The notes beneath the pieces are model-generated. The model saw only the letters and a list, made by a program, of their open reading frames with translations, was not told the DNA's origin and ran no database searches. Shown in pieces: positions 1-5,294 of a DNA stretch of 5,511 nt. Each line of letters begins with the position of its first letter. The first letter of the stretch is position 1. A program made the translations under genes and the position numbers. The stretch is from Dehalococcoidales bacterium (GTDB lineage: Bacteria > Chloroflexota > Dehalococcoidia > Dehalococcoidales > UBA5627): NCBI GenBank assembly GCA_012719115.1, contig JAAYAZ010000167.1:1-5511 (forward strand), written 5' to 3'.

Positions 1-19
1 AACTCCTGTAATATGACTC

Positions 20-63
20 GAAGCCGCTTGCTAATAGTTCTCCTAAGCAGGCGGCTTCTTTTT
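20..63 (+). terminator. Intrinsic terminator of a gene off the left edge
   Basis: Positions 20-32 pair with 46-58 in a 13-bp stem containing one G-U pair. The loop is 13 bases and a T5 run (59-63) follows directly on the plus strand. The opposite strand has no T run after the stem, so it ends rightward transcription arriving from outside the window. It lies between that unseen gene and the 3' end of the leftward TM2 gene. Bases 1-19 have stops in two plus frames, and I cannot tell which gene they finish. Confidence 0.8.
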
Positions 64-84
64 ATCTCACAATCTGAAAGTTAT

Positions 85-312
85 TTATTCCCAGTTCTTG
101 ATTACCTTGCCGTCTTTATCTTTCATAACACCGGCAACAGCCATTATAAAATCCACCAGTGCCCATATGCCAAGTCCACCTATGGTAAAAAGCATCAACA
201 GTCCTGTGCCTATCTTGCCGAGGTAGAAGCGATGAACTCCGAAAGCCCCCAAAAACCAGGCGAATAACGAAACGGCTAATCTCGATTTCGGCGATATCTC
301 AGTTGTCTCCAT
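85..312 (-). CDS. TM2 domain-containing small membrane protein
   Basis: A 75-residue protein consisting almost entirely of a TM2 domain: two membrane helices (about residues 12-26 and 37-60) joined by a short conserved turn. The turn carries the family signature FGVHRFYLGK (residues 24-33), and the second helix has the usual W50-x3-D54 pattern. The C-terminal tail is charged and lysine-rich (KDKDGK, 64-69), probably cytoplasmic. TM2 proteins are common in bacteria as short stand-alone membrane proteins; their biochemical role is unknown and none is inferred here. The ATG start is supported by AAGGAG at 321-326, eight bases upstream. The gene has its own promoter (346-374) and lies downstream of the msrAB terminator, so it is probably transcribed alone. 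Confidence 0.88.
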   Translation of the reverse strand: METTEISPKSRLAVSLFAWFLGAFGVHRFYLGKIGTGLLMLFTIGGLGIWALVDFIMAVAGVMKDKDGKVIKNWE

Positions 313-345
313 ATAAAAGACTCCTTATCAAGCGAATTTGTAAAT

Positions 346-374
346 AATTTACACTGTGCGGTAGGGGTTGTCAA
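346..374 (-). promoter_or_regulatory. Sigma-70-type promoter of the TM2 gene
   Basis: On the minus strand, a perfect TTGACA -35 box (369-374) is separated by exactly 17 bases from TAAATT (346-351, four of six consensus matches). Transcription should start near 339, leaving a leader of about 27 bases that includes the AAGGAG ribosome site. The promoter lies between the msrAB terminator and the TM2 gene, where an independent promoter is expected. Confidence 0.6.
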
Positions 375-401
375 TGATGGCTATTTCACCCTGAATCCGG
401 T

Positions 402-439
402 AGAAAATAACAAAAGCCACCGGAATCAAGTCGATGGCT
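402..439 (-). terminator. Intrinsic terminator of msrAB
   Basis: On the minus strand, 439-432 pairs with 422-415 in an 8-bp stem (AGCCATCG with CGGTGGCT, one U-G pair) around a 9-base loop. A T-rich tail with two TTTT runs (414-402) follows. It begins about 40 bases after the msrAB stop codon and precedes the TM2 promoter, so it separates the two transcription units. Confidence 0.72.
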
Positions 440-478
440 CCCAAATAAGAAATCAATCCTGCAAACTAAATTGACAAG

Positions 479-1564
479 CTACCCCTCAAAGAGATATTCA
501 TACTCTCCGTAGCCTTCCTCGAAAAGGTTATCCTTTGGAATAAAGCGCAGGGCGGCGGAGTTTATGCAGTAACGTTTTCCGGTAGGCTCGGGTCCGTCAT
601 CGAAAACGTGCCCCAGATGCGAGTCACCGTATTTGCTTCTGACTTCAACCCTCTCCATCCACAGGCTTTTATCTTTCAGCTCTATAATATTATCCGCTTC
701 CAGCGGTTTGGTAAAGCTGGGCCAGCCGGTTCCCGAGTCGAATTTGTCTGTGGAACTGAAAAGCGGCTCTCCCGAGACGATATCGACATAGATGCCTTCT
801 TCGTGATTGTTCCAGTATTCGTTATTGAAAGCCTGTTCGGTACCGTTTTCCTGTGTAACTTTATATTGCAGCGGGCTCAATGCCTCACGTAATTCCTCTT
901 CGGATGGTTTAACAAAATCCTCCCATCTTTTCTGCTCATCCCATAAATTATTAAGATAATCCTCGCGTCCGGAAGCCTTTTTGTAGAGGTAGTACCTGGT
1001 AGAAGACTTTTTGTAGTAGTCCTGGTGATAATCCTCCGCCGGATAGAAAACGGTATGGGGTAATATTTTGGTGGCTATCGGTTTATCGAACCTGCCGGAA
1101 TTATCAAGGGCTTTTTTGGACACTTCGGCAGCCTCTTTTTGGGCATCATCATGATAAAAAACAGCCGTTTGGTACTGCGAACCGCGGTCTGCAAACTGCC
1201 CGCCTTCATCCGTTGGGTCGATGTGCCTCCAAAAGACATCCAGCAGTTTTCCGTAACTTATCTTTTGCGGGTCATATGTAATCTGTATTGCTTCGTAGTG
1301 CCCGGTAGTTCCGGAGCATACCTGTTCATAGCTGGGGTTTTCGGTATCGCCGCCGGTATAACCGGTTATTACATCCGTAACTCCTTCCAACTCCTCAAAA
1401 GGCGGCTCCATACACCAGAAACAACCGCCGGCAAAAGTAGCATATTTATAATCGCTGTTGACGTTATTATCCATATCATTACCCTCCGTTTTATTTGTGC
1501 ACGAAGTCACTATAACTATGCTTAGCAACAATAAAAATGATGCAACCGTATATATGATATTCAT
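479..1564 (-). CDS. msrAB: Lipoprotein MsrA-MsrB methionine sulfoxide reductase fusion
   Basis: A 361-residue bifunctional enzyme that reduces both diastereomers of methionine sulfoxide in oxidised proteins. Residues 1-22 form a lipoprotein signal ending in lipobox VTSC (lipidated C22), so the enzyme should be anchored outside the cytoplasmic membrane. The MsrA domain (about 40-205) has GGCFWCME (46-53, catalytic C48) and the GTTGHYEA segment (85-92). The MsrB domain (about 221-350) has SGTGWPSF (277-284), [12 protein letters not shown] (314-325) and RYCINS (331-336, catalytic C333). The zinc CxxC pairs of many MsrB proteins are absent, as in the Neisseria PilB type. The usual recycling cysteine before GWPSF is threonine (T279). 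The ATG at 1564 is preceded by a modest AGGG. A stronger ribosome site precedes Met31 and could give a cytoplasmic form. The terminator is at 402-439. Family assignment is very secure. Confidence 0.96.
   Translation of the reverse strand: MNIIYTVASFLLLLSIVIVTSCTNKTEGNDMDNNVNSDYKYATFAGGCFWCMEPPFEELEGVTDVITGYTGGDTENPSYEQVCSGTTGHYEAIQITYDPQKISYGKLLDVFWRHIDPTDEGGQFADRGSQYQTAVFYHDDAQKEAAEVSKKALDNSGRFDKPIATKILPHTVFYPAEDYHQDYYKKSSTRYYLYKKASGREDYLNNLWDEQKRWEDFVKPSEEELREALSPLQYKVTQENGTEQAFNNEYWNNHEEGIYVDIVSGEPLFSSTDKFDSGTGWPSFTKPLEADNIIELKDKSLWMERVEVRSKYGDSHLGHVFDDGPEPTGKRYCINSAALRFIPKDNLFEEGYGEYEYLFEG
1472..1487 (-). promoter_or_regulatory. Internal ribosome-binding site and ATG within msrAB
   Basis: GGAGGG (1482-1487) lies seven bases upstream of the in-frame ATG of Met31 (1472-1474). 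This is a better ribosome site than the AGGG before the annotated start at 1564. Initiation here would omit the signal peptide and lipobox cysteine but keep both enzyme domains, giving a cytoplasmic MsrAB. The full-length start is kept as primary because the signal peptide is textbook-like. Whether the internal start is used is inference. Confidence 0.45.
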
Positions 1565-1659
1565 GATAACCCTGTCTTATTAAATGGAAAATGGATTGTT
1601 TAATAAACTTTATCTTACAGTTAAGGGCATGATTTGTATGTGATTAATATTACATCGGT

Positions 1660-1665
1660 ATTATA
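1660..1665 (-). promoter_or_regulatory. Possible msrAB -10 element
   Basis: A perfect TATAAT lies on the minus strand about 96 bases before the msrAB start, with no good -35 box at 16-18 bases. An overlapping alternative is TTTTCA, a 17-base spacer and TAATAT slightly downstream. The stretch is very AT-rich, so chance matches are likely. Confidence 0.3.
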
Positions 1666-1690
1666 TAATTGAAAACAGTTATTAAATAGA

Positions 1691-1726
1691 GGAGTAGCAG
1701 GGAATCATATTGCTGCCCGCTGCTCC
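1691..1726 (-). terminator. Hairpin, possible weak terminator
   Basis: GGAGCAGC (1726-1719) pairs with GCTACTCC (1698-1691) over 8 bp with one G-U pair. A further GGG/CCC (1718-1716 with 1702-1700) follows inside, past one bulged base, with a 13-base loop. On the minus strand it is followed by TCTATTTAAT, a weak T tail; on the plus strand there is no T run. It lies about 34 bases after the stop of the coding-like fragment at 1760-1861 and upstream of msrAB. It could therefore end transcription from that remnant or from the cupin cassette. The stem is clear; the role is inferred. Confidence 0.45.
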
Positions 1727-1759
1727 TTGCTTGCTAAAGTACAGATGTGATGTTTTAAG

Positions 1760-1861
1760 TTATGGCTGGAAAGGAGCAGGATCCTGTATCTGGACTTTAT
1801 TAACGCTGCCCTGACCGTTATCACTCCTGACTTTGCCTCTTCCGGCGTTTACTGTGGAAGA
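1760..1861 (-). pseudogene. Start-less coding-like fragment (possible gene remnant)
   Basis: A minus-strand open frame of 33 codons ends in TAA at 1760 and is bounded upstream by another TAA (1862-1864). It contains no ATG, GTG or TTG. The predicted peptide has a hydrophilic, non-repetitive composition that reads like a real C-terminus, with core NAGRGKVRSDNGQGS followed by a VQIQDPAPFQP tail. The hairpin at 1691-1726 follows it. A 15-codon ORF in another frame (1849-1896, starting with ATG) overlaps its front end, so a frameshifted small gene is conceivable, but that ATG has no ribosome site. It may be the decayed 3' end of a small gene or only chance. The rest of 1565-1923 shows no gene. 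Confidence 0.3.
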
Positions 1862-1923
1862 TTAAGACATATAAATAATAAATTAGCGGCACCCATTATT
1901 GAATCGTCGGTTTTTATAATAAG

Positions 1924-2253
1924 CTATGAAGAACGTATCATTACCAGTGCCATTTTGAATCGTTGTATTGCCCTTAATGAATGCGGATAGTTTGCCGGCA
2001 TAATTATAAATTCGCCCTGCCTGACCGGTAGACTATTTCCTGCTATAGTAACTTCAGCTTCTCCATCTACGACATATACGAAGGCGTCATACGGAGCGGT
2101 GTGCTCACTCAATCCCTGCTCTTTATCGAAGGCAAACAGCGTAATGGTTCCCGTTTTCTTATCTACGATGGTTCTGGATACTACCGCACCCTCCTGATAC
2201 TCGGTCAGGCTGTTTAATTCCAATGCCTTGCCTATCAGTGTATTCGAATCCAT
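1924..2253 (-). CDS. Small cupin-domain protein with reduced metal site
   Basis: A 109-residue single-domain cupin. The first cupin motif falls at about residues 47-65 (SEHTAPYDAFVY, then VVDGEAEV) and the second at about 80-95 (GEFIIMPANYPHSLRA), with typical beta-barrel spacing. Of the four usual metal ligands, H51 and H91 remain; the second histidine of motif 1 is A53 and the glutamate position is A57. Metal binding is therefore doubtful or altered, and a ligand-binding or non-enzymatic role is possible. There is no signal peptide, so it is cytoplasmic. The ATG at 2253 has AAGGAG about nine bases upstream. The start overlaps the end of the preceding small gene by 19 bases, suggesting translational coupling. 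It is the last gene of a three-gene cassette headed by a CMD protein. The fold is secure; the substrate is unknown. Confidence 0.9.
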   Translation of the reverse strand: MDSNTLIGKALELNSLTEYQEGAVVSRTIVDKKTGTITLFAFDKEQGLSEHTAPYDAFVYVVDGEAEVTIAGNSLPVRQGEFIIMPANYPHSLRAIQRFKMALVMIRSS

Positions 2254-2510
2254 AATTGTTTACTCCTTGCAAAGTAATTGATGAATAACAGAACGTTTCC
2301 CAAGGCTTCTTTTAGCTTTGCCACAAAAGCGGATCGCTGTTCGGCATCGGCAGTGCCGGCTTTTATTGCTCTCCAAGCCTCAGGGCAGTTTTTATAGGAT
2401 ACATCCACTATTTCATGGATTTTGCGGTCAATCTCCTTTTTATTATCCTGAGTGACCGTTATTCCCGCTTCTTCCGGTATAGATTGCATATGTCTGAAAT
2501 AGCACGACAT
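2235..2510 (-). CDS. Conserved-looking small protein of unknown function
   Basis: A 91-residue soluble protein. It starts MSCYFRHMQSIPEEAGI and continues into a charged, helical stretch containing IHEIVDVSYKNCPEAWRAIKAG. Cysteines are C3 and the one in NCPEAW. I place the start at the ATG at 2510, because AAGGA lies seven bases upstream of it. An in-frame GTG at 2516 has that same AAGGA only one base away, too close for use. There is no signal peptide or membrane segment. The last nine codons cover the ribosome site and first codons of the cupin gene (19-base overlap), so the tail SKQLWIRIH may be unusual for the family. The gap to the upstream CMD gene is 43 bases, consistent with one operon. 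I do not recognise a characterised family, although the N-terminus looks like one recurring in anaerobes (a recollection, not checked). Confidence 0.75.
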   Translation of the reverse strand: MSCYFRHMQSIPEEAGITVTQDNKKEIDRKIHEIVDVSYKNCPEAWRAIKAGTADAEQRSAFVAKLKEALGNVLLFINYFARSKQLWIRIH

Positions 2511-2553
2511 ATCCACATCCTTATTCCCGTCATTTAATTTATATATTGAATTT

Positions 2554-2895
2554 CTACCATTTGCCGAGCTCTTTCATCGTTTGGACAACAATCGGGAAAT
2601 TGGAAGAAGCGCTGGTACCACCCATTGCGGAAGCAACAGATGCGGCTTCGACCACTTCTCTTTTATTAGCCCCGGCTTCTACCGCGAGTTTGGTTTGATA
2701 AACAATACAACCGGGACATTCTATTCGTATCGCTGTAGACATAGCCATTAAACGCTTAATTTTAGTGCTTAGTGCACCGTCCTGATATACCATATCGTTA
2801 AATTTGTCTCTGGCGGCATATGCTTCCGGTTGTTCTCTTTTGAACTCCTCCACAAGCATCTGTATTTCTTCAATGTATTTTAGGCGGCTATCCAT
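2554..2895 (-). CDS. Carboxymuconolactone decarboxylase/AhpD-like protein
   Basis: A 113-residue all-helical protein of the CMD/AhpD superfamily, which includes thiol-disulfide peroxidase partners and gamma-carboxymuconolactone decarboxylases. The signature is the segment around CPGCIVYQ (60-67), followed by KLAVEAGANKREVVEA and a Gly/Ala/Ser-rich helix (about 84-98). The CxxC (C60, C63) is intact. The AhpD histidine four residues after the second Cys is Q67, and the relay residues of Mycobacterium AhpD appear absent. Redox or disulfide activity is possible; a classical AhpD reaction is not assured. The ATG at 2895 is chosen because a strong AAGGAGG (2904-2910) lies eight bases upstream; upstream in-frame codons lack such a site. 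No signal peptide, so cytoplasmic. First gene of the cassette with the small unknown protein and the cupin. Confidence 0.9.
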   Translation of the reverse strand: MDSRLKYIEEIQMLVEEFKREQPEAYAARDKFNDMVYQDGALSTKIKRLMAMSTAIRIECPGCIVYQTKLAVEAGANKREVVEAASVASAMGGTSASSNFPIVVQTMKELGKW

Positions 2896-2956
2896 ATCAA
2901 AATCCTCCTTTGATTGTATATAGAGACATATTGTATGGTAACACAAATCATAATTG

Positions 2957-2992
2957 AAGTTAATAATATAACTTAGAAAAAGGATAAAACAA
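2957..2992 (-). promoter_or_regulatory. Candidate promoter and operator-like dyad of the CMD cassette
   Basis: On the minus strand, TTGTTT (2987-2992), a 16-base spacer and TATATT (2965-2970, five of six -10 matches) form a plausible promoter about 70 bases before the CMD start. A perfect inverted repeat, AAGTTA-N6-TAACTT (2957-2974), covers the -10 box, where a repressor could act. The surrounding sequence is AT-rich, so both calls are tentative. Confidence 0.35.
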
Positions 2993-3104
2993 ATAGCGGT
3001 GATTATAATTAAATCAGGTTTTTAGCCATTTAACGGCAGGGTATGGGCATTATCTGCTGTCAGTTATAATTTTAAAAACAGAGCATAATCGCTTAAATAT
3101 GGTT

Positions 3105-3110
3105 TATAAT
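3105..3110 (+). promoter_or_regulatory. Possible -10 element of the HD-domain gene
   Basis: A perfect TATAAT lies 27 bases before the ATG at 3138, which would give a leader of about 20 bases with the ribosome site. No good -35 box and no extended -10 TG is seen at the right spacing. It lies in the 242-base divergent region 2896-3137, which holds no gene. Confidence 0.35.
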
Positions 3111-3137
3111 TAGTTAACTCGATTGGGGGGGCTTAAT

Positions 3138-4340
3138 ATGATAAACAAGTACTTATTGGAAAGAATCTATGATTCTGCTTATGTGCAGAGGTGGAATGAC
3201 AAATATCGGCCGGTAGAGTTCAATGAGCTGGACAAGCAGGCTCATAAAATGACCATAGCTTATCTTTTGGGGAAATTCGAAGAAGGTACGGAAGGTTTTA
3301 ACTGGGTAGAGGTCATTGAAACGGGTATTTTCGATTTTCTGCAGCGGCTTGTTCTGACGGATTTAAAGCCTCAGTTGCTGTGGAAAATAAAAACGGAAAA
3401 CCATCAAAAATACGAGGAATTGAATGAATGGGTATATGCCAAATTGGAACCGTACATACAATCTTTAGGTGAGGATTTCTGCCGAAGATACAAGGAACGC
3501 TTCACCAAACCGGCTAATATCAATACAAAAATAGTCGATGCCGCTCATCTGTATGCAAGCAAGTGGGAGTTCGACTTCATTGAAAGAGCCAACCCCGATG
3601 GTTATGAAATAGCGGAAATACATAAAGATTATCAAAGAAAGATAGAAAAGCACTACGGGTTAACCGGCTTTAAGAATATAGTTTTGCACGAGAAGTTCAG
3701 AAATTTCATTGAGTTCTGCGGTTTATTGAGGTTTCAATATCGCTGGGGACATATTTACAGAATCCCCAGAACGTCTGTGTTGGGGCATATGCTGATTGTT
3801 GCCATACTATCATATCTCTTTTCTCTGGACTTGAATGCCTGTGATAAAAGGAAAGTCAATAACTTTTTTACCGGATTATTCCACGACTTGCCGGAAGTTC
3901 TTACAAGGGATGTTCTTAATCCGATTAAACAATCCATTCCGGGGCTGGATGGCTTGATTAAGGAATACGAGCAAAAGGAAATGGAGCAGAAGGTGTATCC
4001 GTTAGTCCCTGTGGAATGGCGCGAGGAACTGAAACGATTTACTATGAATGAATTCGAAAATAACATCATTATCGATAACCAAATAAAGCCTGTCGTTTTC
4101 AATGATATATGCAATAAATATAACGATGATATGTATTCTGCCAGGGACGGGGAGCTGGTTAAAGCATGTGACAAACTTTCGGCATTTTTGGAGGCTCACC
4201 TTGCCGTTAAAAACGGAATCAGAAATAACGACCTTACAAAAGCAATAACGGCAATTTATAGTGAGGTTGAGGTATCGATGCTTTCAGGTCCTGAATTTGG
4301 GAATGTAAAATCTATACTTAATGAGTTGTTGGAAGAATAA
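3138..4340 (+). CDS. HD-domain putative phosphohydrolase, 400 aa
   Basis: A cytoplasmic HD-superfamily protein, the only rightward gene here. The C-terminal half carries the metal-binding pattern: H217 in VLGHMLIVA, H249-D250 in FTGLFHDLPEVLTRDV (244-259), and D345 in KACDKLSAF. E253 next to the HD pair resembles YfbR-type nucleotidases. HD proteins of this kind usually hydrolyse nucleotides or phosphate esters; the substrate is not evident. The first 200 residues are helical, rich in W, Y and charged residues, and match no other domain I know. There is no signal peptide or membrane helix. The ATG at 3138 is chosen over an upstream in-frame TTG (3123) because a run of seven G (3125-3131) lies six bases before it and can act as ribosome site. 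It is divergent from the CMD cassette and convergent with the FKBP gene. Confidence 0.9.
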   Translation: MINKYLLERIYDSAYVQRWNDKYRPVEFNELDKQAHKMTIAYLLGKFEEGTEGFNWVEVIETGIFDFLQRLVLTDLKPQLLWKIKTENHQKYEELNEWVYAKLEPYIQSLGEDFCRRYKERFTKPANINTKIVDAAHLYASKWEFDFIERANPDGYEIAEIHKDYQRKIEKHYGLTGFKNIVLHEKFRNFIEFCGLLRFQYRWGHIYRIPRTSVLGHMLIVAILSYLFSLDLNACDKRKVNNFFTGLFHDLPEVLTRDVLNPIKQSIPGLDGLIKEYEQKEMEQKVYPLVPVEWREELKRFTMNEFENNIIIDNQIKPVVFNDICNKYNDDMYSARDGELVKACDKLSAFLEAHLAVKNGIRNNDLTKAITAIYSEVEVSMLSGPEFGNVKSILNELLEE

Positions 4341-4359
4341 ATTAAGTAGCAGCCAACGG

Positions 4360-4403
4360 GATTTAACCGGTGCGTGATAGCTTATCACTGATTGCCGGGA
4401 ATC
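4360..4403. other. Imperfect long hairpin in a convergent spacer
   Basis: Three nested stems separated by internal loops: GATT/AATC (4360-4363 with 4400-4403), CCGG/CCGG (4367-4370 with 4395-4398) and a perfect GTGATA/TATCAC (4374-4379 with 4383-4388) around a 3-base loop. It starts 20 bases after the HD-gene stop and lies about 50 bases beyond the FKBP stop on the other strand. No T run follows on either strand, so it is not a classical intrinsic terminator. It may stabilise 3' ends or assist termination of both convergent transcripts. Nothing else is recognisable in 4341-4454. Confidence 0.4.
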
Positions 4404-4454
4404 TTCTTGGCATCAGGTAGGCATTCTCTAACAGGTGGAGTCAGCGACTGGCAT

Positions 4455-4958
4455 CTACTTTATCTCCAGCAGATCTATTTTAAAGGTTAAGTCCTCTCCT
4501 GCCAGCGGATAATTGGCATCTATTATCACATCGTCATCGGAAACATCGATTACTTTAACCTGTGAGGTGCGTCCGTCACTGTTCGTAACTGTAAGGTAAT
4601 CACCGATTTTGACATCTTCTCCGCCCTGTATCTGGCTGCGTTTGATTGTGATTATTAGGTCTTCCCTGTATTCTCCGTAGGCATCGGCTGCCGCAATTGT
4701 AACGGTTTTGGATTCTCCGGCCTTCATTCCTATAACAGCTTCTTCGAAGTCTGCCAGCATAGAGCCTTCTCCTATAACAAACTCAAGCGGTTGGTTTCCG
4801 ACCGTTGTTTGATATACAGTGCCGTCTGACAGGGATAAAGTATAATCTATCCGCACGGTATCCCCGTCTTCGGCTACAGCAGAGCCGCAACCGGATAGCA
4901 CTAAGGCTCCGCATAAACAGGTAAATATTAAACTAATAATAAGGCAGATTTTTTTCAC
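4455..4958 (-). CDS. FKBP/SlyD-type peptidyl-prolyl isomerase lipoprotein
   Basis: A 167-residue lipoprotein that should catalyse cis-trans isomerisation of prolyl bonds, assisting folding of exported proteins. Residues 1-24 form a signal peptide (MKK, hydrophobic core, lipobox LSGC, lipidated C24). The FKBP domain then shows the SlyD layout: VRIDYTLSLSDGTVY (35-49), PLEFVIGEGSMLADFEEAVIG (57-77), GMKAGESKTVTI (77-88) and DAYGEY (92-97). An inserted flap-like segment (about 100-148) follows, then the closing strand with NYPLAGEDLTF (149-159), matching the SlyD NHPLAG motif with His replaced by Tyr. The histidine-rich metal-binding tail of E. coli SlyD is absent. The start codon is GTG, with AAAGGTG (4966-4972) seven bases upstream. 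The ferredoxin gene ends 38 bases before it on the same strand, suggesting co-transcription. Confidence 0.93.
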   Translation of the reverse strand: MKKICLIISLIFTCLCGALVLSGCGSAVAEDGDTVRIDYTLSLSDGTVYQTTVGNQPLEFVIGEGSMLADFEEAVIGMKAGESKTVTIAAADAYGEYREDLIITIKRSQIQGGEDVKIGDYLTVTNSDGRTSQVKVIDVSDDDVIIDANYPLAGEDLTFKIDLLEIK

Positions 4959-4996
4959 TATCAGGCACCTTTCCGTCGGTATAACAAATTAGAGGA

Positions 4997-5185
4997 TTAA
5001 TTTATCCTTATAGCTCCGGCAGGACATCTTCTTTCACAGCCACGCAGTTTGTCGCATTTGGTTTGGTCGGATACGGAGCAGGTATTTGACTCTTTATCTA
5101 AATACAGTATCTGCTGCGGGCATATTTTAATACACACACCGCAGCCGGTGCAAAGCTCTTTGTTTATAGATACGATGTCGTTCAT
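4997..5185 (-). CDS. Small ferredoxin with an incomplete second cluster motif
   Basis: A 62-residue ferredoxin of the two-cluster bacterial type, an electron carrier in the cytoplasm. The first motif is complete: C12-x2-C15-x2-C18-x3-C22-P. The second reads C44-x5-C50-x3-C54-P, with leucine (L47) where the second cysteine is expected. By the standard ligand-swapping pattern, cluster I would use C12, C15, C18 and C54. Cluster II would have only C22, C44 and C50, which fits a [3Fe-4S] cluster or recruitment of the extra C36. The ATG at 5185 has GGAG (5196-5199) ten bases upstream. A candidate promoter lies just ahead, and the FKBP gene follows 38 bases after the stop. No redox partner gene is visible in the window, so its partner is unknown. 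Confidence 0.92.
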   Translation of the reverse strand: MNDIVSINKELCTGCGVCIKICPQQILYLDKESNTCSVSDQTKCDKLRGCERRCPAGAIRIN

Positions 5186-5206
5186 TCGATATTGTCTCCA
5201 ACTTTG

Positions 5207-5234
5207 ATTATGTCTATTGTAATTTTAACTTCAA
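5207..5234 (-). promoter_or_regulatory. Candidate promoter of ferredoxin-FKBP unit
   Basis: On the minus strand, TTGAAG (5229-5234), a 16-base spacer and CATAAT (5207-5212) match the sigma-70 consensus at four and five of six positions. Transcription would start near 5200, giving a short leader that just includes the GGAG ribosome site. This tight arrangement makes the call tentative. Confidence 0.38.
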
Positions 5235-5250
5235 AATATCAGAAGTAATG

Positions 5251-5275
5251 GCAAAAAGAACGATTGTCCTTTTGC
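5251..5275. other. Hairpin between membrane protein and ferredoxin genes
   Basis: On the minus strand, GCAAAAGGAC (5275-5266) pairs with GTTCTTTTTGC (5261-5251), with one bulge and one G-U pair, around a 4-base loop. It begins 19 bases after the stop of the gene at the right edge, where a terminator is expected. The T run lies inside the stem instead of after it, so termination is only possible, not clear. It also lies just upstream of the ferredoxin promoter. Confidence 0.38.
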
Positions 5276-5294
5276 AAAAATCGATGCGATTACT

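Noticed and set aside
13..267. 84-codon plus-strand open frame
   Set aside because: It runs through the terminator hairpin and antisense to the TM2 gene, has no ribosome site, and its product has no recognisable domain.
471..476. TTGACA on the plus strand
   Set aside because: It lies at the msrAB stop codon with no rightward gene downstream; a chance match.
608..1525. Plus-strand open frames at 608-892 and 1139-1525
   Set aside because: Both lie wholly antisense to the secure msrAB gene, lack ribosome sites, and their products look like antisense translation.
1835..1862. Small inverted repeat TCTTCC/GGAAGA
   Set aside because: Only 6 bp with a 12-base loop and no T run; too weak to call a terminator.
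2896..2946. Extended N-terminus of the CMD protein, starting at a TTG at 2946
   Set aside because: The strong AAGGAGG sits directly before the ATG at 2895, and the extra 17 residues are unlike the family.
3465..4199. Minus-strand open frames at 3465-3653, 3755-4174 and 4002-4199
   Set aside because: All are antisense to the HD-domain gene, which carries conserved motifs through this stretch; no ribosome sites or domains support them.
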